Assembly (NCBI GenBank): GCA_946478935.1
Contig: CAMLEL010000082.1
Location: 1 to 8,416, forward strand
DNA: 8,416 nucleotides
Direction of reading: 5' to 3'
DNA from: an uncultured Armatimonadota bacterium
GTDB lineage: Bacteria; Armatimonadota; Fimbriimonadia; Fimbriimonadales; Fimbriimonadaceae
The position numbers and the translations under genes are program-made. Below the pieces are notes generated by a model. It was not told the DNA's origin. It made no database searches and was given only the letters and a program-made list of their open reading frames with translations. Below, one piece after another: positions 1-6,323 of the stretch; positions within the stretch are counted from its first letter, which is position 1, and every line of letters begins with the position of its first letter.

Positions 1-279
1 GGTCCGTTGGCTTGTTTTGTGGATTCAGTGGCAAGAGTGGGAGTCAGATTTGATTGGCAGCTGGTCGTGATCGGTGCCGTGGAGGAGGAACGCAATTCAG
101 AAGGCGCCCGTTTTATCGCCGCAAAATATAAACCGGATTTCGCGATCATCGGGGCCGGGCACTATGCAACTGAACAGCCCGGGTGCGCCGCGATGCGAGC
201 CAGGATGGAAGTCGAGATCCCCGATGTGGAATGGATCCTGTACACGCCAGAACGCGGATTTAGCGGGCGGCCGCTCTGA
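1..279 (+). CDS. Chimeric gene 3' end: M20 (LysK/ArgE-like) peptidase segment fused to Nif3-family C-terminus (5' partial)
   Basis: The frame is open from base 1 to TGA at 277-279, giving 92 residues with the true start upstream of the window. Residues 1-51 look like the middle of an M20 metallopeptidase of the LysK/ArgE kind. They begin GPLACF, as after the metal-binding Asp region, and then carry DWQLVVIGAVEEE with the Glu pair that serves as general base and zinc ligand in M20 enzymes, followed by EGARF and PDFAIIG. M20 proteins normally continue with EPS/EPN and a long C-terminal half. Here the text switches to AGHYATEQPG (residues 52-61), the C-terminal signature of Nif3/YbgI-type dinuclear-metal proteins, whose His54 and Glu58 are metal ligands. 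It ends with a plausible Nif3 tail, VEWILYTPERGFSGR. Neither fold would be complete, so this may be a deletion-fusion pseudogene, an assembly join or a true fusion. The family calls rest on recalled motifs. The gene is convergent with tRNA-Glu 18 nt downstream. Confidence 0.6.
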   Translation, partial: GPLACFVDSVARVGVRFDWQLVVIGAVEEERNSEGARFIAAKYKPDFAIIGAGHYATEQPGCAAMRARMEVEIPDVEWILYTPERGFSGRPL

Positions 280-297
280 GGGGATTTGTTGAAACTA

Positions 298-373
298 TGG
301 TAGCCCGGACGGGACTCGAACCCGCGATCTCCGCCGTGAAAGGGCGGCATCCTAACCGCTAGACGACCGGGCC
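298..373 (-). tRNA. tRNA-Glu: tRNA-Glu (anticodon TTC), CCA encoded
   Basis: The reverse complement folds as a complete 76-nt cloverleaf. The acceptor stem is GGCCCGG with CCGGGCT (a G-U pair at 1-72), and the D arm contains GTCTAGCGGTTAGGA. The anticodon stem CCGCC/GGCGG encloses the loop CTTTCAC, which places anticodon TTC at 338-340. The T arm is GCGGG-TTCGAGT-CCCGT. The discriminator base is A and is followed directly by a genomically encoded CCA (298-300). All standard tRNA-Glu landmarks are present. It lies downstream of the hydrolase terminator and appears to be transcribed from its own promoter. Confidence 0.97.
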
Positions 374-385
374 AGAAGCTTCGGA

Positions 386-415
386 ATTATGCCCGAATTG
401 AACTTGTAATCTCAA
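386..415 (-). promoter_or_regulatory. Sigma-70-type promoter of tRNA-Glu
   Basis: On the minus strand TTGAGA (410-415) is followed after 18 nt by CATAAT (386-391), which matches the -35 and -10 consensus at 5 of 6 positions in the -10 and 4 of 6 in the -35. The expected start, near 379, leaves a leader of only about 6 nt before the tRNA 5' end at 373, a typical spacing for a stand-alone tRNA gene. It sits just after the terminator of the upstream hydrolase gene, which supports independent transcription. Confidence 0.6.
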
Positions 416-427
416 GAGTCCCGGGGC

Positions 428-462
428 AAAAAGCAAATCGGGCAAGATTTCTCTTGCCCGAT
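428..462 (-). terminator. Rho-independent terminator of the LysM/NlpC gene
   Basis: Bases 437-446 and 453-462 form a perfect 10-bp inverted repeat (ATCGGGCAAG / CTTGCCCGAT) around a 6-nt loop. Read on the minus strand, the hairpin is followed by TTGCTTTTTG, a T-rich tract slightly interrupted by GC. It begins 8 nt beyond the TAA of the NlpC/P60 gene at 470. On the plus strand the downstream sequence is only weakly T-rich, and no plus-strand gene ends here, so the minus-strand assignment is preferred. Confidence 0.85.
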
Positions 463-469
463 CTTTGGG

Positions 470-2062
470 TTAGCCTTTGTCGCCGTTATCTGGCGGCGCT
501 GAGCTCTTTTGCTCGGCCGGATTGGTTACTGGCTCGACCGGAGCCTCTTTTGGCTCCTCTTTCTTGACGACCTTCTTTTCTGTCGTTCCCTTGTTTGAGA
601 TCACTCGACGAGCCCCGGCGAATCGGCGCTTGTAGTAACCCTCATTCAGGTCGCTGACCATGACCTTGCCGCGACCGCTGCTGGCGTGAATGAACTTGCC
701 ATTGCCTTTATAGATGCCAACGTGGCTGACGCGCGATCCCCGGGTGTTGAAAAACACCAGGTCGCCCGGCTTCAAACTTCCCTTGGCCACTTTCTGACCA
801 CGAGAAGACTGCTCTCGCGCAGTGCGAGGCAGTTTGACCCCTTGGCTCCGAAACACCTGGGTGGTAAAGCCAGAGCAGTCCGTAGCAGACCGGGAAGCGG
901 CGCCATATCGATACCGCACGCCCAAGAACGACGACGCCTTTTCGAGAAGGCTGCTTCCATCGCCTGATGCCACCACGAGTGGTCGGCCATTATCTTTGGC
1001 TGGCCGTCGAGCGGTAACGTTGCGCGAATTGCGGGAGGATCGGCTGGAAGGACGATTTGACTTCGATGCGACCACCGTAGACGATTTCTTCTTCGTCGTC
1101 GATTTCGAGGTATTGGCCTTCATTGCCAAAACCTGGGGCGCCTTGGTGGGAGCCAAGAAGTCGGCCCGAACCCAAGCTTCTGTCCCCTTGGGGAATCGAA
1201 GCTTGTACCAGGAGCCGTCGCGATCCAAAACGAGTACACGCGTGCCCTTGTCTACCTGGGCCAGAGACGGGAATCTCACGCTCGGACCCCGTCGAATCGT
1301 CACCGCGTCCCCGGTGATGACCGCATAGCGGCTTCGCAGCTTCGGCAAATTGGGTTCATTCTCCGCAATTGCCGACCCTTTCGGAGCCAAGACCTTTGTG
1401 CCCGGCACCTTTAGGTCCGTTCCAATCTGAAGGTTAGTCCACTTGACACTGGGATTCAAAGTCTTCAGCACGGATGGCTTGATGCCGACGCGCTTGGCGA
1501 TGATCCAGTCGTTGTCACCCTTCCGAACCGTGTAAGTTCGCTGAACCACTTTGGGTGCGGCTGGTGTTGCCTTGATCGAAGTTGCGAGTGTGAAAGCTGG
1601 CTTCGCATCCATCGACGGCGCTGAATGAGCTTGATTGGCCGCGTGATTCGCCATGGATTGGAACCAACCCTTGGTCGTCGGAATGACCAATTTCTGGCCA
1701 ATCTGAAGTCGCGTCCATTGGGTTCCCATGTTGGCAACCCTCAATTCCTTCGCCGTGACGCCAACGCGCTTGGCAATGGATTCGTCGGTATCTCCCGCAC
1801 CGACTGTGTAGACGTTTCCGCTGATTGCGGTGCTCGCAGAAGTCTGCTTGCTCGCAATGGGAATGATGAGTTTCTGACCTAGTTTAAGCTTGTCGGCGCT
1901 TGGCAAATGATTTGCACTTAAGATTGCTTTCGAATTTGCACCGAATTTGCTTGCGATCTCGGAGAGTGTATCTCCCTGTCTTACGGTATAAGTTGTGTCT
2001 TGGGTGAGAGCCGTGCTCGACACGAGCAGACATGCCCCCAAAGCGATTTTTTTGATCGTCAA
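470..2062 (-). CDS. Secreted peptidoglycan hydrolase: LysM x3 - SH3b - NlpC/P60
   Basis: This 530-residue protein probably cleaves peptide stems of peptidoglycan as an NlpC/P60 gamma-D-Glu-diamino acid endopeptidase. A signal peptide (MTIKKIALGACLLV..., residues 1-21) is followed by three LysM glycan-binding domains near residues 24-68, 84-127 and 176-220. An SH3b domain (about 245-305) and an Ser/Lys/Arg-rich linker precede the NlpC/P60 domain (371-488). The catalytic triad candidates are Cys396 (TDCSGF), His447 (SHVGIY) and His459 (HASS). A Lys/Glu/Pro-rich tail of 42 residues ends the protein. The TTG start at 2062 is chosen because a perfect AGGAGG lies 6 nt upstream and the signal peptide begins there. 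An in-frame ATG at 2158 would add 32 Arg-rich residues before the signal peptide and would lie inside the promoter. The gene is monocistronic, with its own promoter and terminator. The exact bond cleaved is inferred from the family. Confidence 0.93.
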   Translation of the reverse strand: MTIKKIALGACLLVSSTALTQDTTYTVRQGDTLSEIASKFGANSKAILSANHLPSADKLKLGQKLIIPIASKQTSASTAISGNVYTVGAGDTDESIAKRVGVTAKELRVANMGTQWTRLQIGQKLVIPTTKGWFQSMANHAANQAHSAPSMDAKPAFTLATSIKATPAAPKVVQRTYTVRKGDNDWIIAKRVGIKPSVLKTLNPSVKWTNLQIGTDLKVPGTKVLAPKGSAIAENEPNLPKLRSRYAVITGDAVTIRRGPSVRFPSLAQVDKGTRVLVLDRDGSWYKLRFPKGTEAWVRADFLAPTKAPQVLAMKANTSKSTTKKKSSTVVASKSNRPSSRSSRNSRNVTARRPAKDNGRPLVVASGDGSSLLEKASSFLGVRYRYGAASRSATDCSGFTTQVFRSQGVKLPRTAREQSSRGQKVAKGSLKPGDLVFFNTRGSRVSHVGIYKGNGKFIHASSGRGKVMVSDLNEGYYKRRFAGARRVISNKGTTEKKVVKKEEPKEAPVEPVTNPAEQKSSAPPDNGDKG

Positions 2063-2068
2063 GACTTT

Positions 2069-2091
2069 CCTCCTATTGCGCCTTGCGGCGC
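2069..2091 (-). promoter_or_regulatory. Shine-Dalgarno of the hydrolase gene with adjacent GNRA hairpin
   Basis: On the minus strand AGGAGG (2069-2074) stands 6 nt before the TTG start codon, and it decides that start. Just 3 nt upstream of it, GCGCC (2087-2091) pairs with GGCGC (2078-2082) around a GCAA tetraloop. This gives a short all-GC hairpin capped by a GNRA loop in the 5' leader. The hairpin leaves the ribosome site free, so it may stabilise the leader rather than block translation. That role is inference. Confidence 0.6.
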
Positions 2092-2128
2092 TGCCCCCTC
2101 TTGACCGAGTCCTTTGGCAAACACGAGG

Positions 2129-2158
2129 AAGATACCAGGCACCTAGTAATCTTGTCAA
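2129..2158 (-). promoter_or_regulatory. Sigma-70-type promoter of the LysM/NlpC hydrolase gene
   Basis: On the minus strand a perfect TTGACA (2153-2158) is separated by 18 nt from TATCTT (2129-2134), which matches TATAAT at 4 of 6 positions. Transcription would begin near 2122, giving a leader of about 60 nt before the TTG start at 2062. The position of this promoter argues against the longer reading frame that would begin with ATG at 2158. Confidence 0.65.
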
Positions 2159-2444
2159 CCCTAGATGACGTATCCCACGCTATCCTACGGACGGATCAGG
2201 GGCCTAAAACGGAGCAACTTTGATCCGTCAAACTTTCTTTTTATCGGTTGAAACACCGTATAGATGCAGGGTACAGGCGGAGAGTTTTCATCCTTGGCCC
2301 GAAAATACATCGCATTCCGTGCGAATTCGCTTCAACCGGTGAGATGTTTCCTGATTATCATCGCTCGATCACCTGGAAAATAAACCGGAACGGGGAATTC
2401 GCCAGCCCATTACTGTGTTTCCATCTGTGTAAACTCCCGCGCCA
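2159..2444. other. Divergent intergenic region without a convincing gene
   Basis: These 286 bases separate the hydrolase promoter from the first glycosyltransferase. They hold a long inverted repeat (2190-2229), an overlapping palindrome TTTGA-TCCG-TCAAA (2219-2232) and a perfect 10-bp palindrome GCGAATTCGC (2321-2330). A second copy of GAATTCGC occurs at 2395-2402. No strong plus-strand promoter is visible; the best candidates are poor, for example TTGAAA at 2248 with a weak -10, or TAAACT at 2430-2435. A 67-codon frame from TTG 2248 has no recognisable family and is not accepted as a gene. Confidence 0.5.
2190..2229. repeat. Inverted repeat GACGGATCA/TGATCCGTC, possible operator or hairpin
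   Basis: Bases 2190-2198 (GACGGATCA) and 2221-2229 (TGATCCGTC) are a perfect 9-bp inverted repeat separated by 22 nt. The right arm is itself part of a small palindrome, TTTGATCCGTCAAA (2219-2232), and is followed on the plus strand by a T-rich run (CTTTCTTTTTAT). The element lies about 30 nt upstream of the hydrolase -35 box and about 215 nt upstream of the glycosyltransferase operon. It could bind a dimeric regulator of one or both divergent units, or act as a weak plus-strand terminator. Function is inference. Confidence 0.45.
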
Positions 2445-3302
2445 ATGCTGAGCATCGTGATCGTGAACTGGAATACGAAGACGTTCCTGCGATCCTGTCT
2501 CCGCTCAATCGAGAATCACCCGCCAACTGGCGAATTCGAAACGATCGTTGTCGACAATGCTTCCACCGACGGAAGCGCCCAAATGGTTCAGACCGAGTTC
2601 CCGGCAGTTCGATTGATCGCCAACGATCGAAACAGTGGATACGCAGAAGGCAACAACCTTGGCTTCAAAAGTGCTAAAGGCGAGGCGGTTCTGACTCTGA
2701 ATCCGGATACGGAGGCAGTTCCGGACACTTTTGACTCTGCGTTAAGAGTTATGGATTGCAACCCAACTTATGGTGCGTTTGGCGCACGGCAAATTGCCAC
2801 CGACGGTTCGACCCAGAAGTCCGTGCGAGGTTTTCCGACGGTGTTGGGCATCCTGGGCGACATCCTCAAGGTCGATTGGGGACCCTTCGGATCCTATCGC
2901 TTGAATGACTTCGATTATGAGATGGAGCAGCCGGCCCCGCAGCCAATGGGGACCTTTCTTCTCCTACGCAGAAAGGCGCTCGCCCAAATTGGCGACACTG
3001 AATCACCGTTCGATGAAAGCTTCCCCATCTTTTTCAATGAAGTGGACTTGCTCTATAGACTGAATCGCTCAGGCTGGCCTACTCTTTATTCACCGAGCGT
3101 GCGCATCCTGCACCACGGTGGTGAAGGCACCAAGCAAGTTCGAAAGGCGATGATTTGGGAATCGCATCGGAGCTTGATTCGATTTCTGAAGAAGCATCAT
3201 CTTAAATGGTGGAATGCACCACTTTTTGCGATCCTGTTTTCACTGATCATCGTGGGCGCGTGGATTCGGGCGAGGGGCTATAGTGCCGGATTTGGAAGTT
3301 AG
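2445..3302 (+). CDS. GT2-family glycosyltransferase (WbbL/rhamnosyltransferase-like)
   Basis: This 285-residue GT-A fold glycosyltransferase probably transfers an activated sugar to a lipid-linked glycan on the inner face of the cytoplasmic membrane. It opens with the family hallmark LSIVIVNWNTK (residues 2-12), then VDNASTDGS (36-44) for nucleotide-sugar binding and LNPDTE (85-90), whose Asp88 is the DXD-like metal site. FFNEVDLLYRL carries Glu199 and Asp201, the candidate catalytic ED pair. A hydrophobic segment near 257-276 probably anchors the C-terminus. The ATG at 2445 begins exactly at the family N-terminus, but no purine-rich ribosome site precedes it, so the transcript may be leaderless or initiate weakly. 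It is the first gene of a three-gene operon and overlaps the next gene by 20 bp. The sugar and acceptor cannot be told from the sequence; rhamnosyltransferase is only the nearest family label. Confidence 0.9.
   Translation: MLSIVIVNWNTKTFLRSCLRSIENHPPTGEFETIVVDNASTDGSAQMVQTEFPAVRLIANDRNSGYAEGNNLGFKSAKGEAVLTLNPDTEAVPDTFDSALRVMDCNPTYGAFGARQIATDGSTQKSVRGFPTVLGILGDILKVDWGPFGSYRLNDFDYEMEQPAPQPMGTFLLLRRKALAQIGDTESPFDESFPIFFNEVDLLYRLNRSGWPTLYSPSVRILHHGGEGTKQVRKAMIWESHRSLIRFLKKHHLKWWNAPLFAILFSLIIVGAWIRARGYSAGFGS
3272..3277 (+). promoter_or_regulatory. Ribosome binding site fixing the GTG start of the second glycosyltransferase
   Basis: GAGGGG lies 5 nt before the GTG at 3283, inside the end of the preceding gene. 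It supports GTG initiation there and hence the 20-bp gene overlap, with likely translational coupling. Confidence 0.6.
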
Positions 3303-4185
3303 CATCACGATTTGCAGCTGGAACACGATCGAGGACACTCGAATCTGCCTGCAGAGCCTTGCGGACCGCCGAGATGAGGCGTCGTTTGAGGTGATTGTGG
3401 TGGATAACAACTCTGAGGATGGCTCGCCCGATATGATTGCGGCCGAGTTTCCCTGGGTTCGCCTTGAAAGGATGTATCAGAACCTGGGATTCACCGGCGG
3501 GCACAACCACGCCTTTGCCCTTCGACGGTCGCCACATGCGTTCTGCCTGAACTCAGACACCATCGTTCATCCCGGGGCAATCCGTGGACTCCTCGACTAC
3601 TTGGCCGCAAATCCGGAAGCCGGTATTGTCGCCCCAAAGCTTTTGAATCCGGACGGTACCCTCCAATACAGCTGTCGTCGGTTCCCCAACCCGCTCGCTG
3701 CGCTCTTTCGAAACACGCCGATCGGCAGACTGTTTCCGAAGAATCGATTCACGCGCGATTACCTAATGCAGGACATGGATCACAGTGAGGTTGGACCGGT
3801 CGATTGGGTGTCAGGCGCCGCATTCGTGGTGCGAAAAGAGGTGTTCGATGAGGTCGGTGCATTCGATCCCGAGTACTTTATGTTTTGTGAAGATGTTGAC
3901 TGGTGCTGGCGTGTTTGGAAATCGGGCAGAAAAGTAGTGTATTACCCACTATCCTTAGTGACTCACGCTATTGGACGCAGCACCGACAAAGCGCCCAATC
4001 GGATGATCGGTCGCTTTCACCGGTCCATGTTTAGGTTCTATGTAAAGAATCAGCTGCCCGAAAGGCCACTCCTTTGGAGGCCATTTGCATTCTTCGGCGC
4101 AGGGCTGGCACTGGCTATGCGCGCAGGACTGTTTATCTTGAAGAATAAGTTTGATGTGTTGAAAAGGTGGCTCTCCAAACGATGA
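3283..4185 (+). CDS. GT2-family glycosyltransferase, second copy in operon
   Basis: This 300-residue protein is a second GT2 enzyme of the same WbbL-like group as its upstream neighbour, though clearly diverged. Visible motifs are VSITICSWNT (residues 6-15), VVDNNSEDGS (39-48), LNSDT with Asp92 as the metal-site Asp (89-93), and CEDVDWCWRV with Glu203/Asp204 and Asp206 as the catalytic acidic region. A FNPD-like NPDGTLQ stretch and WVSGAAFVVRK are also typical of the family. A hydrophobic segment near 262-285 with flanking basic residues suggests C-terminal membrane attachment. It starts at GTG 3283 behind GAGGGG and overlaps the previous gene by 20 bp. Its TGA overlaps the next ATG as ATGA. 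It probably adds the sugar before or after the one added by the first enzyme; substrate unknown. Confidence 0.92.
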   Translation: MPDLEVSITICSWNTIEDTRICLQSLADRRDEASFEVIVVDNNSEDGSPDMIAAEFPWVRLERMYQNLGFTGGHNHAFALRRSPHAFCLNSDTIVHPGAIRGLLDYLAANPEAGIVAPKLLNPDGTLQYSCRRFPNPLAALFRNTPIGRLFPKNRFTRDYLMQDMDHSEVGPVDWVSGAAFVVRKEVFDEVGAFDPEYFMFCEDVDWCWRVWKSGRKVVYYPLSLVTHAIGRSTDKAPNRMIGRFHRSMFRFYVKNQLPERPLLWRPFAFFGAGLALAMRAGLFILKNKFDVLKRWLSKR

Positions 4186-6323
4186 AAAGCCTTTCCCTGC
4201 CCCAGATTCTGGTCGCGATTTCTGCATTCGCGATTCCCTTTCTGGGCGGCCAAATTTCGACTGACCAAGCGCTTCCGGTAGAGCCTGGAATTTCGGCTTT
4301 CCTGGTTGCATTGTTGGGCGGACCTCTGCTTCAAGGATTCGAACTTCCGCTCCTTTCACACTTGGTCCTCATCGCGCCAATCGGCTTGGCGCTTGCCATT
4401 AGTCTGGCCAATCGATCCGTGATTCAACTGCCCAATATCCGACTCACCGGCATCTTGGTCGGATTCTTCGGCCTGCTCTTTATTTCGACGGGCCTCTCCG
4501 ACTTTCGTCTCGCTTCCCTTGCCTCGCTGGCCGAGTGGCTCACTTTTGCCCTGGCGTTCTTCGCGAGTGTGACGATCCTCGGACGCGAGCGGGGGCCAAA
4601 GACCGTTCTCGCCTCTTTCTTTGTCGGGGTATGCATCCTGGCCCTCTACGGAATTGGTGTCGAGTACCAGCAAATGCGAGCGATTGACCCGACTTATCGC
4701 ATCTTTGCAGGGTGGGTCAACCCTAATGCCGCCGCCGGCATGTTTGTATTGGGACTTGCGGTGGGATTGGGGATCCTCGCCCAGTTGGATCGAGTACCAG
4801 CCCTCCTTGCCGGCATCGGACTCATTATCATCGGCACAGCTCTATTCTTGACTGGCTCCAAAGCTGGATTCGGTGCGGCAGCGGTCGCCGTAGTCACGTT
4901 TGCGATCCTTGCTGGCGCTTGGTCGAAAATCGGAAGGGCCAAGGTCCTCCGAGCCGCTTCAGGCGCAGTGGTGCTGCTGCTCGCCTTGGGGTTGTTTAAC
5001 GGAATTCAAGCTGCGAATCGTAGAGACGGACCCAGTGGGCCGAACTTGGGCCGAGTCGCTTCCTTTTCGGAAACCGAAACTCAATCGCTCGGCTTCCGCA
5101 AGTTGCTCTGGCAGGGCAGCGTCGAGTTGACTGCCCGGAGGCCGACCGGGTTCGGAATTGGCACTTATCGCTTTGAAGGCTCACGCCCTGGCCTCACGAC
5201 GCAAACCCAACTGGCTCACAACAATCTTCTTCAATTGGCAGTCGAGGCATCTTGGCTTACGCCATTACTCCTGCTGGCGGCGATCATAGTTTGGTGTTTC
5301 GTAATCTTCCGTGGTATTCGCGCTATGCCAGAGTCGAGCAATATGCTCCGCGCCGGAATCGTTGCCGCCTTGGCTGCGACCTTTGCTCATGGCATGTTTG
5401 AAAGCAACCTCTACTACTTTGGAATCGGGCTTTCCTTTTTTCTGCTGATGGGTGTCGCCCTTTGCCTCAGCGCAGATAGTGTGGCCCCAGAGTTCACACC
5501 TAAATTCGCACGCCTCGGACTGGCGGTACTGTCGACTATTCCCGCCCTCCTACTCGCTTATTTTGGGTGGGCAGAATGGCAGCGAGCGCAAATCCGCTTT
5601 GCGCTGCAAAAGGGTGATGCAGTGACCGCCCGAAACTTGGCTGACGGTCTGTCCTCAGCCGTCCCGATGGACGGTGAGGCTTGGAACATCCGGTACCTCA
5701 TCGACCCGCGAGTTCGCGGCGAAGCGATCCACAATGCGGCCAACCGAATGCCTTCGCCTCGAATCTTGAGAAACTTGGCCAAGTACTATCAAGGCGAAGG
5801 GAAAGTAGCGTCGGCAGAATCCGCTATACAAGCAGCCCTTGAACGAGACCCCAATAACCTGAACACCCTGCGATTGGGTTGGGAAATCGCCCGTCAGTTC
5901 AATGAGCCTGATCGAGCGCGAAAGTATGCAGAGCGAATGGTTGCCGTTGAAGCCACGCCGTACTTTCAGATTCGTGCGCTTCCCCAGATGGTCGAGACTG
6001 CCACGGCAGATGCGCGCGTATATCTGGCAGAACAGTCAGACAGTATTTCCAAGAAGATCGATCTACTTAGTGGGGCTCTGGACTTATACGGTCAATACGC
6101 GACGACGACCGTCCCCGAAGTCCAGAAATTCTCTGCTGGTGGAACGGATTTTGGAGGCGAGACCCCGGAAAAGGCCATCGGTATCTGCCAGCGCGGAATT
6201 GAGGCGGCCAAGAAGTTGGCCGAAGCTTATCGTTCCGCAGGGACAGAATCCAAAGCTCGAGAAGCATTGGACCGAGTTCCGGAATTCGAGTCGGCAATTG
6301 AATCCTTAGGCGGCAGCAAGTAA
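4182..6323 (+). CDS. O-antigen ligase/polymerase-like (Wzy_C/WaaL family) membrane protein with TPR-like C-terminus
   Basis: This 713-residue protein probably polymerises a lipid-linked glycan or joins it to an acceptor on the outer face of the cytoplasmic membrane. Residues 1-460 form about 13 hydrophobic segments. They include FLTGSKAGFGAA (GSK at 225-227), typical of Wzy_C proteins, and a large external loop with RRPTGFGIGTYRF and AHNNLLQLAVE (His346), which corresponds to the conserved HN..L....E motif of ligases. From about 464 the chain is soluble and helical with TPR-like repeats (for example ASAESAIQAALERDPNN), a common partner domain. Ligase and polymerase cannot be told apart from sequence alone. 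The ATG at 4182 overlaps the previous TGA as ATGA, with AGGTGG 11 nt upstream; a GTG at 4167 is an alternative that adds 5 residues. The last 97 bp overlap mrdA on the other strand. Confidence 0.87.
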   Translation: MKSLSLPQILVAISAFAIPFLGGQISTDQALPVEPGISAFLVALLGGPLLQGFELPLLSHLVLIAPIGLALAISLANRSVIQLPNIRLTGILVGFFGLLFISTGLSDFRLASLASLAEWLTFALAFFASVTILGRERGPKTVLASFFVGVCILALYGIGVEYQQMRAIDPTYRIFAGWVNPNAAAGMFVLGLAVGLGILAQLDRVPALLAGIGLIIIGTALFLTGSKAGFGAAAVAVVTFAILAGAWSKIGRAKVLRAASGAVVLLLALGLFNGIQAANRRDGPSGPNLGRVASFSETETQSLGFRKLLWQGSVELTARRPTGFGIGTYRFEGSRPGLTTQTQLAHNNLLQLAVEASWLTPLLLLAAIIVWCFVIFRGIRAMPESSNMLRAGIVAALAATFAHGMFESNLYYFGIGLSFFLLMGVALCLSADSVAPEFTPKFARLGLAVLSTIPALLLAYFGWAEWQRAQIRFALQKGDAVTARNLADGLSSAVPMDGEAWNIRYLIDPRVRGEAIHNAANRMPSPRILRNLAKYYQGEGKVASAESAIQAALERDPNNLNTLRLGWEIARQFNEPDRARKYAERMVAVEATPYFQIRALPQMVETATADARVYLAEQSDSISKKIDLLSGALDLYGQYATTTVPEVQKFSAGGTDFGGETPEKAIGICQRGIEAAKKLAEAYRSAGTESKAREALDRVPEFESAIESLGGSK

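Noticed and set aside
261..275. GC-rich inverted repeat AGCGG/CCGCT near the 3' end of the chimeric gene as a terminator
   Set aside because: The stem is only 5 bp, no T-tract follows on either strand, and it lies inside the coding region.
2030..2062. Lipobox-like LGAC near residue 11 of the hydrolase
   Set aside because: Only 10 residues precede the Cys and the hydrophobic core continues past it, so a cleaved type I signal peptide is more likely than a lipoprotein.
2063..2158. N-terminal extension of the NlpC/P60 protein to an ATG at 2158
   Set aside because: It would put 32 Arg-rich residues ahead of a clear signal peptide and start within the -35 box; the TTG with AGGAGG is better.
2063..2444. 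Riboswitch (for example c-di-AMP type) upstream of the wall hydrolase
   Set aside because: The predicted leader is only about 60 nt and I could not find the conserved riboswitch cores.
2248..2451. 67-codon plus-strand frame starting at TTG in the divergent intergenic region
   Set aside because: No recognisable family, no ribosome site, and it runs 7 bp into the glycosyltransferase gene in another frame.
4167..4181. GTG start for the O-antigen ligase-like gene, 5 codons earlier
   Set aside because: Possible, but the ATGA overlap with the previous stop is the usual coupled arrangement and the AGGTGG site would overlap this GTG.
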